From: Sphingobium faniae
Lineage (GTDB): Bacteria > Pseudomonadota > Alphaproteobacteria > Sphingomonadales > Sphingomonadaceae
DNA length: 57,270 nt
Direction: 5' to 3'
Assembly (NCBI GenBank): GCA_900100475.1
Contig: FMTU01000017.1
Coordinates: 1-57,270 of the forward strand
Shown: positions 1-12,148 of the stretch, piece after piece
Layout of the letters: each line of letters opens with the position of its first letter
How positions within the stretch are numbered: position 1 is the stretch's first letter
The notes under the pieces: model-generated
Told to the model about the DNA's origin: nothing
The model's database searches: none
The model's input: the letters and a program-made list of their open reading frames with translations, nothing else
Translations under genes and position numbers: made by a program

Positions 1-236
1 AAATCATAGTGGTTCACGGATTTGGCATCGAGACCAAGTTGCTCCGCCAGATACAAGACACCGTCGGAGGGTATCGACGCATGATCCGGCACAAAGAAGC
101 CATGCCCGGCGAAAAATCTAAGCTGAACCGCCAATCCCAGTCGTGCCGTCTCCGCTTTGCCGGTCACGAACGCGATGTCCGAAAAACTCAGGCTCCAGGA
201 GCCGATCAGATCCCCACTCGAAACGCCAAGGCTCAT
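1..236 (-). CDS. Tn3-family transposase, N-terminal part (runs off the left edge)
   Basis: Read on the minus strand from the ATG at 236, an uninterrupted frame of about 78 codons runs to the window edge. It has the look of the DUF4158 N-terminal domain of Tn3-family transposases: a short lead, then FSDIAFVTGKAETARLG, then AVQLRFFAGHGFF, then an acidic-aromatic stretch ending near LAEQLGLDAKSVNHY. This domain binds the transposon's terminal repeats. The gene lies directly against the broken DUF1259 gene, so the transposon end should fall between about 237 and 355. I could not identify its 38-bp type terminal repeat. Only the start of the protein is visible, so whether the element is intact cannot be judged. 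Confidence 0.75.
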   Translation of the reverse strand, partial: MSLGVSSGDLIGSWSLSFSDIAFVTGKAETARLGLAVQLRFFAGHGFFVPDHASIPSDGVLYLAEQLGLDAKSVNHYD

Positions 237-240
237 AACG

Positions 241-260
241 CCGCTCCCTTATCGGAGCGG
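241..260. repeat. Short inverted repeat upstream of the Tn3 transposase
   Basis: Arms CCGCTCC (241-247) and GGAGCGG (254-260) flank a six-base loop just upstream of the transposase start at 236. It could be part of the transposase control region or of the element end. No function can be assigned from sequence alone. Confidence 0.4.
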
Positions 261-339
261 AACGTCGTTCCTCGCATGGGCGATCGTCAACAACAACCAG
301 CCCGTTCCCGACGTGTTCTCCAAGATGACCAAAATCGCA

Positions 340-908
340 GCTTCGGGCCGACTGGGCCACCTTGCCCTTGTGACCCATGATGCGGTCGAGCGCGGCGGTG
401 TCGAGGTCTATCGTCTCCGACGCGGTCGGGCTGGCAGCCGTCGGGACGGACAGAGGTGTGCCACTCAGCGCCAGCGCATCGTGCAGAACCTTGGCGAGTT
501 GCGCGGGATCACCGCGCCCGCCGATGTGCATATACATTGTGTGCGGCGCATTGCGCAGCAGATGATTGTGGAGCGCAGTGATCTCGATCCCGCCGGCGAT
601 CAGCTTCGCCATGACCGGGTTCACCTCGGTATCGGTGAGAACGAGATCCCCATCACCATCACCTGACCCCCGCCGTGGGGCATGAAGGCGAGCCAGGAGC
701 CGAGCGCAAAGGCCGGCTTCAGCGTCACGCCGTCGAGCACCACATGCAGGTCGCTGCGCGGCAGGCCGATGCGATAGACCCCGCCCGGCATTTCCGCGCC
801 CGGCTTGCCGATCGCCGTAGCAATCGCCTGCTCCCAGGGTTGCGCCGCCTGCGCTGGCGACATCAGCGCCAAAGCGCCCAACAGAATCGCTATCGCACCT
901 CGCTTCAT
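340..908 (-). pseudogene. DUF1259 (LpqO/LppY-like) secreted protein gene, frameshifted and cut off by the Tn3-type element
   Basis: The gene starts at the ATG at 908 with a signal peptide (MKRGAIAILLGALALMSPAQ) and shows the DUF1259 pattern: VYRIGLPRSDL, PHGGGQVMVMG, then ITALHNHLL and MYMHIGG. Reading stops being in frame at about 647-651, where a run of G (CCCC on the plus strand) seems to have lost one base. The family sequence continues in the next frame at DLVLTDTEVNPVMAKL and goes on to DTAALDRIMGHKGKVA. From about 355 down it no longer resembles the family, and the upstream region of the Tn3 transposase begins. The gene is therefore broken twice. It sits 17 bases after chrA and was probably the last gene of the chromate operon. 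Its function is unknown. Confidence 0.75.
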
Positions 909-925
909 GATATTTTCCTCTTGGA

Positions 926-2329
926 CTATGCGATCAGGACGTAGGCGATGCCGAGCGCCGCGCAGATGCCCAGCACCGGGATCATCCCGACTTTGAAGCG
1001 GAAGACCGCGATAGCCGCCCCAACGGCCAGCACCAGCGCGGGAATGTTCAGCGAGGCAAGTACCGGCACATCGAAACCGCCGCCCGTAATCGTTACCGTA
1101 CGCACTTCCCCGAACAGGGTATGGATCGCAAACCAGAGCGCGAGGTTCAGGATGACCCCGACGACAGCGGCGGTAATCGCCCCCAGCGTGGCGGAGAGCG
1201 CGCGATTGCCGCGCATCCGCTCGATGAAGGGAGCCCCCGCGAAGATCCAGAGATAGCAGGGCATGAACGTCACCCAGGTCGTGAGAATCGCCCCCAGCGT
1301 AGCGGCAACGAGCGGCGGCAGGCCGGTCGCTTCCCGAAACGCGGCAAGGAAACCGACGAATTGCGTCACCATGATGAGCGGGCCGGGCGTGGTCTCTGCC
1401 AGTCCGAGGCCGTCCAGCATTTCTCCGGGCTTGAGCCACCCGAAGGTGCCCACGGCTTCCTGCGCGACATAGGCAAGCACCGAATAAGCGCCGCCGAACG
1501 TCACCATCGCCATCTGACTGAAGAAGGTGGCGATGCGCGTGAACACGTCATCCGGGCCGAGAAAGGCGAACAGCAGTGCAACCGGCGCCAGCCACAAGAT
1601 CAGCAAGGCGCCAGAGATTTTGAGCGACCAGCCGAGATTGGGCCGGGCATGGTCCGGCAGTCCCTCACCCAGCGCGGTATCGCGATCGTGAACGACATCT
1701 GCCGCCGTCGAGGCATGGCCGCCCCCGACCTGGAATGCCGGAAGGCCGGCGCGTCCACCAAAGAAGCCGGCAAGCGCCGCTGTCAGGACGATCATGGGGA
1801 ACGGCGCATCCAGGAAGAAGATCGCCACGAAAGCGGCCACCGCCATCCCCCGCATGACATTATTCTTGAGTGCGCGCTTGCCGATGCGCACCACCGCTTC
1901 AATGACTACGGCGAGCACCGCGGCCTTGAGTCCGAAGAACAGCCCGACGATCAGCGGGGCGTGGCCGAGCAGCACATAGATATAGCTGAGCCCCAGGATC
2001 GCGACGAACCCCGGAAGCACGAACAGCGCGCCGGCGACCAGCCCGCCTTTCGTCTTGTGGAGCAGCCAGCCGATATAAGCGGCGAGCTGCTGCGCCTCGG
2101 GGCCGGGAAGCAACATGCAATAGTTGAGCGCGTGGAGGAATCGTTCCTCACCAATCCAGCGTTTTTCGTCGACGAGGATGCGGTGCATCACCGCGATCTG
2201 CCCGGCGGGGCCGCCGAAGCTCAGCGCCGCGATCCGCGCCCAGACGCCGGTTGCCTCACGAAAGGAAATACCGTGATCCGGCAAGGTTGTTTCGCTGCTT
2301 GCGGGCAGGTCCGTCACCGCGCCGCTCAT
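926..2329 (-). CDS. chrA: Chromate transporter ChrA (long, two-domain form)
   Basis: This inner-membrane protein of 467 residues is expected to export chromate. It has the two homologous halves of long-chain CHR family members. The first contains SFGGPAGQIAVMH and LLPGPEAQQLAAYIG, the second TFGGAYSVLAYVAQE and ETTPGPLIMVTQFVGF, with many hydrophobic segments between them. The ATG at 2329 overlaps the stop of chrB by four bases (ATGA), so the pair is translationally coupled; an upstream in-frame start at 2380 would lie inside chrB. A charged central loop (about residues 205-235) separates the halves. All family signature motifs appear intact. The broken DUF1259 gene follows it. Confidence 0.93.
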   Translation of the reverse strand: MSGAVTDLPASSETTLPDHGISFREATGVWARIAALSFGGPAGQIAVMHRILVDEKRWIGEERFLHALNYCMLLPGPEAQQLAAYIGWLLHKTKGGLVAGALFVLPGFVAILGLSYIYVLLGHAPLIVGLFFGLKAAVLAVVIEAVVRIGKRALKNNVMRGMAVAAFVAIFFLDAPFPMIVLTAALAGFFGGRAGLPAFQVGGGHASTAADVVHDRDTALGEGLPDHARPNLGWSLKISGALLILWLAPVALLFAFLGPDDVFTRIATFFSQMAMVTFGGAYSVLAYVAQEAVGTFGWLKPGEMLDGLGLAETTPGPLIMVTQFVGFLAAFREATGLPPLVAATLGAILTTWVTFMPCYLWIFAGAPFIERMRGNRALSATLGAITAAVVGVILNLALWFAIHTLFGEVRTVTITGGGFDVPVLASLNIPALVLAVGAAIAVFRFKVGMIPVLGICAALGIAYVLIA

Positions 2330-3180
2330 GTCCGCACCTTTGCCTTGGCCCGGCTTTTCGCTGGCTGATGTGACACCCAATTATGCGTCTCGTCGGTGGC
2401 ATCGCGGCACCAGCGATAGAAAGCATCGTAGAGCAACATCCCGGCTTCGAGCTGCTCCAGATCGTCGGCATACATGCGCGACAGGCCGAGCGAGGCAGCC
2501 AGCAGTCCCGCCGCCTCGGGCACGAGATCCGGCCGCCCGGTGTCGGCACCACGCACGATCGGCGCGAGACGCTTAAGCGGCTCGTGGCCGCCCAGCCCGA
2601 ACGCCTCGACCATCACATCAAAGGTGCAGAGTTCGTCCCGGTGGCTCCAGACAATGCCTTCGCCCTCAATGTCGAACGGAGCAGCGCCGAAGCGTTCGGC
2701 GACACCTTGCACCTCGGATGGCGCCACGAACAGGAAAATGGCGCTGGGATCGACGAAACGGCGGATCAACCAGGGACAGGCAATCCGATCCACCTTGGGA
2801 CGGCCGCGCGTCACCCAAACCGTCCGCCTTTCGCTATCGCGGGATGGCAGCACGGTTTCCGGCACCATCGGCAGACCGACACTGGCCCACCCGGCGACGC
2901 CGTTTTCAAGTGCTTCGGCAGAAACACCTTCATGGCGCAGACGTGCGGCGACACCCTGGCTTAGCGAACCGCCATCACGACAGACAATCACGGCGGAGCG
3001 TCCCCGAAACTCGTCCGCCCAGATGCCGATGTCGGCGGCAGCGCGCCGCAATGTTCCGGGGATCAGCAGTGGTTCGGTGGCGAACTCATCCTCAGGCCGA
3101 ACGTCGATCACTACAGGCCCGGACGGAATGCCGACCAGACGAACGAGTTTATCCGATGAAATCGTATTCAAAACAGGCAT
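2326..3180 (-). CDS. chrB: ChrB-type chromate resistance protein with an N-terminal rhodanese domain
   Basis: The protein has 284 residues from the ATG at 3180. Residues 1-100 form a rhodanese-like domain with VVIDVRPEDEF and the cysteine loop VIVCRDGG (Cys67 as active-site candidate). Residues about 125-280 match the ChrB C-terminal domain: WVTRGRPKVDRIACPWLIRR, then the FDIEGEGIVWSHRDELCTFD region. ChrB-type proteins are described as chromate-responsive regulators or accessory proteins of chromate resistance. The rhodanese fusion suggests a sulfur or thiol role in handling chromate, but that is inference. It is coupled to chrA and transcribed away from the czc operon. Confidence 0.88.
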   Translation of the reverse strand: MPVLNTISSDKLVRLVGIPSGPVVIDVRPEDEFATEPLLIPGTLRRAAADIGIWADEFRGRSAVIVCRDGGSLSQGVAARLRHEGVSAEALENGVAGWASVGLPMVPETVLPSRDSERRTVWVTRGRPKVDRIACPWLIRRFVDPSAIFLFVAPSEVQGVAERFGAAPFDIEGEGIVWSHRDELCTFDVMVEAFGLGGHEPLKRLAPIVRGADTGRPDLVPEAAGLLAASLGLSRMYADDLEQLEAGMLLYDAFYRWCRDATDETHNWVSHQPAKSRAKAKVRT

Positions 3181-3339
3181 GATGCGTCCCTTCACGAAGC
3201 AGGACGCGATTCTTCAGCCTGTCGCCTCGTGGGGAGATCGCGTTCCCCATGCCACAATCATGCCGTGTCCTTCGGTCCTGGTCAATGTTCGATCATGCCG
3301 GCGTGAGCGAGGCTTGCCTGCTGTGACGTTAGACTATAG

Positions 3340-3771
3340 TTGGCAAGGGTGGTCAGACTGTCGCAACTTTCGCCATTTCGGCTCTGCTCGATGCTTTGCG
3401 TCGCGCTGACGCTCGTTTTTGCGGGAATGAATCTAACCAGCACTATTGATCGTTTCCAACATGCGGGCGGTGCGCGCGCCCAGCACGAACATCTGCCGCT
3501 CAGCCTCGTAGTTCTCGATACGCACGATGATGGCGATCATCGCGATACCGCGACCGCATCCGATAGCGGAAACCTGCCCAGCCCTCAGCCAGATACCGGA
3601 CATCACCATCATGGTGATACGGGATCGTGGCTACCGGCACCCCAGCCGCAGAATCAAGCCGGGATTTTACCTTTGTCATCATCTCAGCCGATGATGGCCG
3701 ACGATCGATTGGCCAGCGTCCTGATTCACGGGCCTGAACGACCTCCCAAAAGCATCGCAAATCGCAGCTAG
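3340..3771 (+). CDS. His-rich secreted or membrane-anchored protein ahead of czcCBA
   Basis: The frame of up to 143 codons begins with TTG at 3340; a GTG at 3349 or an internal ATG is also possible. A hydrophobic segment (SMLCVALTLVFAGMN, about residues 17-30) is followed by a soluble tail rich in His and Asp, including HDDGDH and HHHHGD near residues 60-92. It has no family I recognise, but similar small His-rich proteins often precede RND metal pumps and could buffer or sense divalent metal in the periplasm. It is 58 bases ahead of czcC and on the same strand. The start codon is uncertain. Confidence 0.6.
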   Translation: MARVVRLSQLSPFRLCSMLCVALTLVFAGMNLTSTIDRFQHAGGARAQHEHLPLSLVVLDTHDDGDHRDTATASDSGNLPSPQPDTGHHHHGDTGSWLPAPQPQNQAGILPLSSSQPMMADDRLASVLIHGPERPPKSIANRS

Positions 3772-3829
3772 AACCGCCGCGCGAACCAGGCGCGGCTATT
3801 GCCACGCCTGCTCGTGAGGCCGATTTGTC

Positions 3830-5112
3830 ATGTTTTCAATTTTCATTGCGCACCAGCCCGTGCGCTTGCGGCGGGCGCTTGCGATAGGCGCGGCGATCGC
3901 CGCTTTATCCACTCCGTCCGTCGGGATGGCGCAAGACCTGAGTCTGTCCGACGCCCTTTCCAGGGTCGCCACTGGCGATCCATCAGTGGCGGTCAATGCC
4001 GCGCGGCTTCAGGCGGCCGATGCGGCCGTCACTCAAGCCGATGTGCGTCCGCGCGATGTCGTGGGTTTCGATGTAGAGGATGTCACCGGCACCGGCCCCT
4101 ATTCTTCCCTTGGACGTTCGCAGGCTACCGCCTGGTATGAGCGAACCTGGGAGCGCGGCGGCAAGCGTGAAGCGCGTGTCGGCGCTGCTCGCTCTGAACT
4201 TGGCGTCACTGCCGAGCGCAATCGCCTGCGGATGCTTGATCTGTTCGCCCAGGTGCAAGCTGCATGGGTCGAAGCGCTAGCAGCCGAAGCCGCTATCCCC
4301 ATCGCCGAGCAGCGCCTTGCTGCGGCGCGGCAGGTGGAAGGTGAAGTAGGTCGCAGGGTTGGTCGGGCGCTCGATCCGCTATTCGCCGCCGAACGGGCGC
4401 GGACTGCCACGACGCAGGCCCGGATCGCGTTCGATCAGGCGCGCGAAAATGCCCGCATCGCCCGCACCACGCTCGCCTCTTATTGGGGAGCGACGGGCGG
4501 CGATTACAGCCTCGACACAACGCCTTTCACTATTGTGAGCCCGTCCCGGCCTCCGGCGGATGACGGCCCGGAACTCGCGCTGCTCACCGCCGAGCGGGAC
4601 GCCGCCGGAGCGAGGGTCCGGCTTGCGGAGACAGGCAATGTCGGCGACCCCAGCGCGCGGGTGGGCCTGCGCCATTTCGGGCAAGGCAATGACGTGGCAG
4701 TCATGGTCGGGGGTTCGATCCCACTCGGCAACCGTGCCGCCAATCGCGGTAATGTCGCACGCGCCAATGCGGAGTCACAGGCGGCCGAAGCGGAACTTGC
4801 CGTCGCACGGGCACAGATCAGGCGCGAAATCGACCGGATCGTTGCCGAACGCGCGGCGCTTGCCACCGAGATCGACCGGATCGAACGCGAAGTGCTGCCG
4901 AGCGCCGCGCGCGCGGTAATGCTTGTGCGCGACGGCTTCGCGCGTGGCGGCACCGCCTTCACCTTCCTCGAAGTCAACCAGGCCCAGCAAGCGGAGGTCG
5001 ATGCGCGGTCACGGCGAGTCGAGCTATTGCGCCGCTTCCATCTCGCAGGCGCCCGGCTCGACCGGCTGACCGGCCGCCACGCCCCCCTTCTTGCCAGCGC
5101 GGAGAATCGCTG

Positions 5113-5113
<1 letters not shown>
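3830..5113 (+). CDS. czcC: Outer-membrane channel of a czc-type RND efflux pump (CzcC/TolC family)
   Basis: This 427-residue protein has a signal peptide ending near VGMAQ and two outer-membrane efflux protein repeats. Long alpha-helical stretches (for example ERNRLRMLDLFAQVQAAWVE and the Ala/Glu/Arg-rich run at about 300-350) fit a TolC-like periplasmic barrel. It would carry metal ions out of the periplasm together with the adaptor and pump encoded next. The stop codon overlaps the start of czcB (TGATG), so translation is coupled. The family is clear; the metal is inferred from the CzcA that follows. Confidence 0.9.
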
Positions 5114-9556
<4,443 letters not shown>

Positions 9557-9566
9557 GCCATTGCCA

Positions 9567-9599
9567 CTCCCACGGGCCACCGCCCCCCGCCCGTGGGAG
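9567..9599 (+). terminator. Strong hairpin after czcA
   Basis: An 11-bp perfect stem, CTCCCACGGGC (9567-9577) pairing with GCCCGTGGGAG (9589-9599), surrounds an 11-base C-rich loop. There is no T run after it. It lies between czcA and the hupE remnant, so it may be a Rho-independent-like terminator, a processing site, or a partial attenuator. Confidence 0.6.
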
Positions 9600-9618
9600 A
9601 CTGGAAAGGAGTTTCTTG

Positions 9619-9780
9619 ATGAGTTTCTTTGCCACCATGCAGCGCGTTCCCCGCAACATGCTGATGCTTGTTCTCGGTCTGCTCGCGCTTTCCTTCTGCT
9701 TCGGCTTCGACGCCTTCGCCCATAATGTCGCCGAGGGCGACAAGGGCTATATGGCCCAGTCGCACCCCGGGTCTCGGTGA
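9619..9780 (+). pseudogene. hupE: hupE/ureJ-family gene remnant (N-terminal 50 residues)
   Basis: An AAAGGA ribosome-binding site precedes an ATG at 9619 that opens a 53-codon frame. It encodes a hydrophobic signal segment (LMLVLGLLALSFCFGFDAFA) followed by HNVAEGDKGYM. That is the conserved start of mature HupE/UreJ proteins, where HN.AEGDKGY leads into the membrane core. Here the similarity stops after GYM and the frame closes at QSHPGSR. A complete protein is usually around 200 residues with several membrane helices, so this is a truncated remnant. HupE-like genes often follow czcCBA as presumed Ni/Co permeases, which fits its place here. The deletion junction is near 9755. Confidence 0.75.
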
Positions 9781-9938
9781 ACGACGACAATGCTGACTGC
9801 GAGAGCGACGCACGGCATGGAGAGGAAAAAGCTAGGCGGCAGACAGACGGGTCTTCATGAAGGAACTCTGGAGAAGTTGGCGGGGCGCGCGGCGTTCGGC
9901 GGCCTCTGATAGAATACGCACCAATCCCCCTGCCCTTA

Positions 9939-11180
9939 TCAAGCGGTGGCTTTTATCGAGTCCGACCTGAGTCGCCAGACGAGCGGTAGCGCCACGAGGA
10001 GAAGGATCGACACCCAGCCGATGCCCTGCAGGATCAGCGATTGCTTCCCCGGCTCGGCCAGGGCAATCGCTATTGGCGCAAGAGCCTGGCCGATACTGGC
10101 TGCAGCATGCTGCAGCCCGAGCTTCCAGCCGGACAGGACCGCGGGGCCGCTGATCCAGAAGCTTGTGACGAGACGAAGGCTCGCCGAACTCCAGCCGGCC
10201 GCGACAATGAGGCCGGCGATCCCGACCATGGACGATCCATAGGGAAAGACGAACAGAGAGGCGGCGAGAAGCGCAAGTGTGAGGCAGGCGAGCAATCTCG
10301 GCGCTGTCACCAGCCAGGAAATCCTTGTGTGGAACAGTTGCGCCGCCAACATGGCAAGCCCGCAAAGGCTGAGCATCCACGCGATCGTCTCGCGGGTGAG
10401 ACTGCCCTCGGCACGACTCACCAGCAGGCTGACATGCAAGGCTGCAAGGCCTCCACCGCCGACGACCGTGATAAGGAGAAGAATGGAGGTGGTCGCAAGC
10501 GGCGGTGCTTTGCGATCATCACCCCCTGACCCTGCGCCACCGCGTGCCGGCAGGCGCATGAACACCATGAGCAAAGCGATCACGGCGACAAGCGCTGAAA
10601 CGACCAGCAGTGGCGCTCGGGGAAAGACCACCCCGGAGACCTCGGCGAGCAATGGACCGGACAGATCCCCCAGGAATACGAAGGCGGTGAGCCAGGTGAA
10701 GTGCATTGCCTGCTCGGTCCGCCCGCCTCCGGCAAAGCTCGTGGAAAGCAGCGCCAGCGGTATGATCGCAGCCGCGGACATGCCGGCAAGCACGCGCAGC
10801 AGATAGAGTGCCGGAAGCGGTACGGCCCCGACCGGCGCCAGCGCAAGAGCCAGAACGATGAGCGCGGCGCGCAATATGACCCGATAGTCCATGCGGCCCG
10901 CGAGCCAGCCCCACAGTGGCGCAAAGAGCAGGGCCGCAATGGGATGCGCCGCGCTCAGGCTCGCGACATGAAAGTCATGGGCGCGCAGCGATAGTGGGAC
11001 CTGTCCATCGTCGACGAGCGACGGCAGAAAGGCAAGGATGGCTGTCTGACCTGCAGACGCAGCTGCGACCGCGAACAGCAGCAATATGGACGAGCGGGAC
11101 CGCGTCCCACTCTCGCCGCCCCCTTCCGCTGGCGGGTTCGGTCCGTTCCGTAATCGTCCTGACGCTGCGGCCCGGTTCAC
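9939..11180 (-). CDS. MFS transporter downstream of copB
   Basis: This is a 12-helix-type major facilitator of about 413 residues. The N-terminal half has LFAPLWGWLAGRMDYRVILR, the loop 2-3 signature region of MFS carriers, and the C-terminal half is similarly hydrophobic. I chose the GTG at 11180 because it overlaps the copB stop (GTGA); GTG codons at 11183 and 11186 are equally possible. It is the last gene of the leftward copA-copB run, so copper or copper-chelate export is a reasonable guess. The substrate cannot be read from the sequence. Confidence 0.8.
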   Translation of the reverse strand: MNRAAASGRLRNGPNPPAEGGGESGTRSRSSILLLFAVAAASAGQTAILAFLPSLVDDGQVPLSLRAHDFHVASLSAAHPIAALLFAPLWGWLAGRMDYRVILRAALIVLALALAPVGAVPLPALYLLRVLAGMSAAAIIPLALLSTSFAGGGRTEQAMHFTWLTAFVFLGDLSGPLLAEVSGVVFPRAPLLVVSALVAVIALLMVFMRLPARGGAGSGGDDRKAPPLATTSILLLITVVGGGGLAALHVSLLVSRAEGSLTRETIAWMLSLCGLAMLAAQLFHTRISWLVTAPRLLACLTLALLAASLFVFPYGSSMVGIAGLIVAAGWSSASLRLVTSFWISGPAVLSGWKLGLQHAAASIGQALAPIAIALAEPGKQSLILQGIGWVSILLLVALPLVWRLRSDSIKATA

Positions 11181-12148
11181 CACCACAATCGCAGGCCGAC
11201 CACCACGCGGCGTTCGGTCACAATCTCGCGATCCGCGCGCCGGAAGTCGGCGGTGCCGCCAAGCGCCCGCTCCCAGACAAAGCCGACGTAGGGAGCGAAC
11301 TTGCGCGAGAATTCGTAGCGCAGCCGGCCGCTCAGTTCGACATTGCTGAAGCCGCTACCCAGTTCCCGGTCGGTCGAGCGTTTCGAGTAGAGGTTGGTCT
11401 CGACCTGCGGCGTCAGGATGAGCCGATTGGTGAACAGGACCTCATAGGCAGCCTTGGCGCGCGCCGCGACGCGGCCATCGTCACCCACATAGGCGGTCAG
11501 CTGCACGTCGAACCAATAGGGTGCCAGCCCTTCGACGCCCGCGGCAAGCCACGTCGTCGCACCCTTGCCGAGATCCTGCCGAACCCCCAGCAGCGTACCC
11601 CAGAACGGGCTCTTGCTATGCCACCAGAGCGCCTCGACGCTGCTTTCAGCATCGAGACGGTCACGCGAGTTCTTCAGGCCCTGGCTGCGCAGCCATAGCT
11701 TGTCGTTATCCTGTCCCTTGGTGACGAGCACCGTCCAGCCCACCCCCTGGCCCTCATTGCCGCTGACGAACTCGAGCTCGTCGACGAGGATTTTTGGGAT
11801 CGAGAGCTTGTCGGCCATTTCATAGCCGGGCAGCGTCGAATTCCGATAGCCGTCCGAATAGTCGTCGGAATCGCGCGCGTCCGGCGGCGCCTTGCCGCCC
11901 TGCATGCGGCCCATGTCCATTGTCGTGCCGGTGCCCGACATATCCATGCCGGGCATGTCCATTCCCGCATGGTCCTGGGCTTGGGGCGCGGGATGGACGT
12001 GCTGCTCTGGCGGAGGCGTCTGTTCCGCCTGGGAGACGGCCGGCGGCGTGGGAAACGCCTCCTGCGCGAAGGCGGGCGATGCCATAGCAATCGAGAGGAA
12101 CATGCCGATCGCGAACGGCGCGGTTCGGAGGCGGGCGATGCGGATCAT
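11177..12148 (-). CDS. copB: Outer-membrane copper resistance protein CopB (PcoB family)
   Basis: This 323-residue protein has a signal peptide ending at ASPAFAQ. A Met/His/Asp-rich linker (about residues 45-85, with HAGMDMPGMDMSGTGTTMDM) could bind copper, and a beta-barrel domain of the CopB family runs to a terminal LRLWW, as expected for an outer-membrane barrel. The start at 12148 overlaps the copA stop (ATGA), so copA and copB are coupled. This is PcoB/CopB and is unrelated to the P-type ATPase also called CopB at 32698. Confidence 0.92.
   Translation of the reverse strand: MIRIARLRTAPFAIGMFLSIAMASPAFAQEAFPTPPAVSQAEQTPPPEQHVHPAPQAQDHAGMDMPGMDMSGTGTTMDMGRMQGGKAPPDARDSDDYSDGYRNSTLPGYEMADKLSIPKILVDELEFVSGNEGQGVGWTVLVTKGQDNDKLWLRSQGLKNSRDRLDAESSVEALWWHSKSPFWGTLLGVRQDLGKGATTWLAAGVEGLAPYWFDVQLTAYVGDDGRVAARAKAAYEVLFTNRLILTPQVETNLYSKRSTDRELGSGFSNVELSGRLRYEFSRKFAPYVGFVWERALGGTADFRRADREIVTERRVVVGLRLWW

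Noticed and set aside
1121..2368. A 415-codon plus-strand frame opposite chrA
   Set aside because: Composition is extremely Arg/Glu/His rich with no domain; it is the shadow of chrA.
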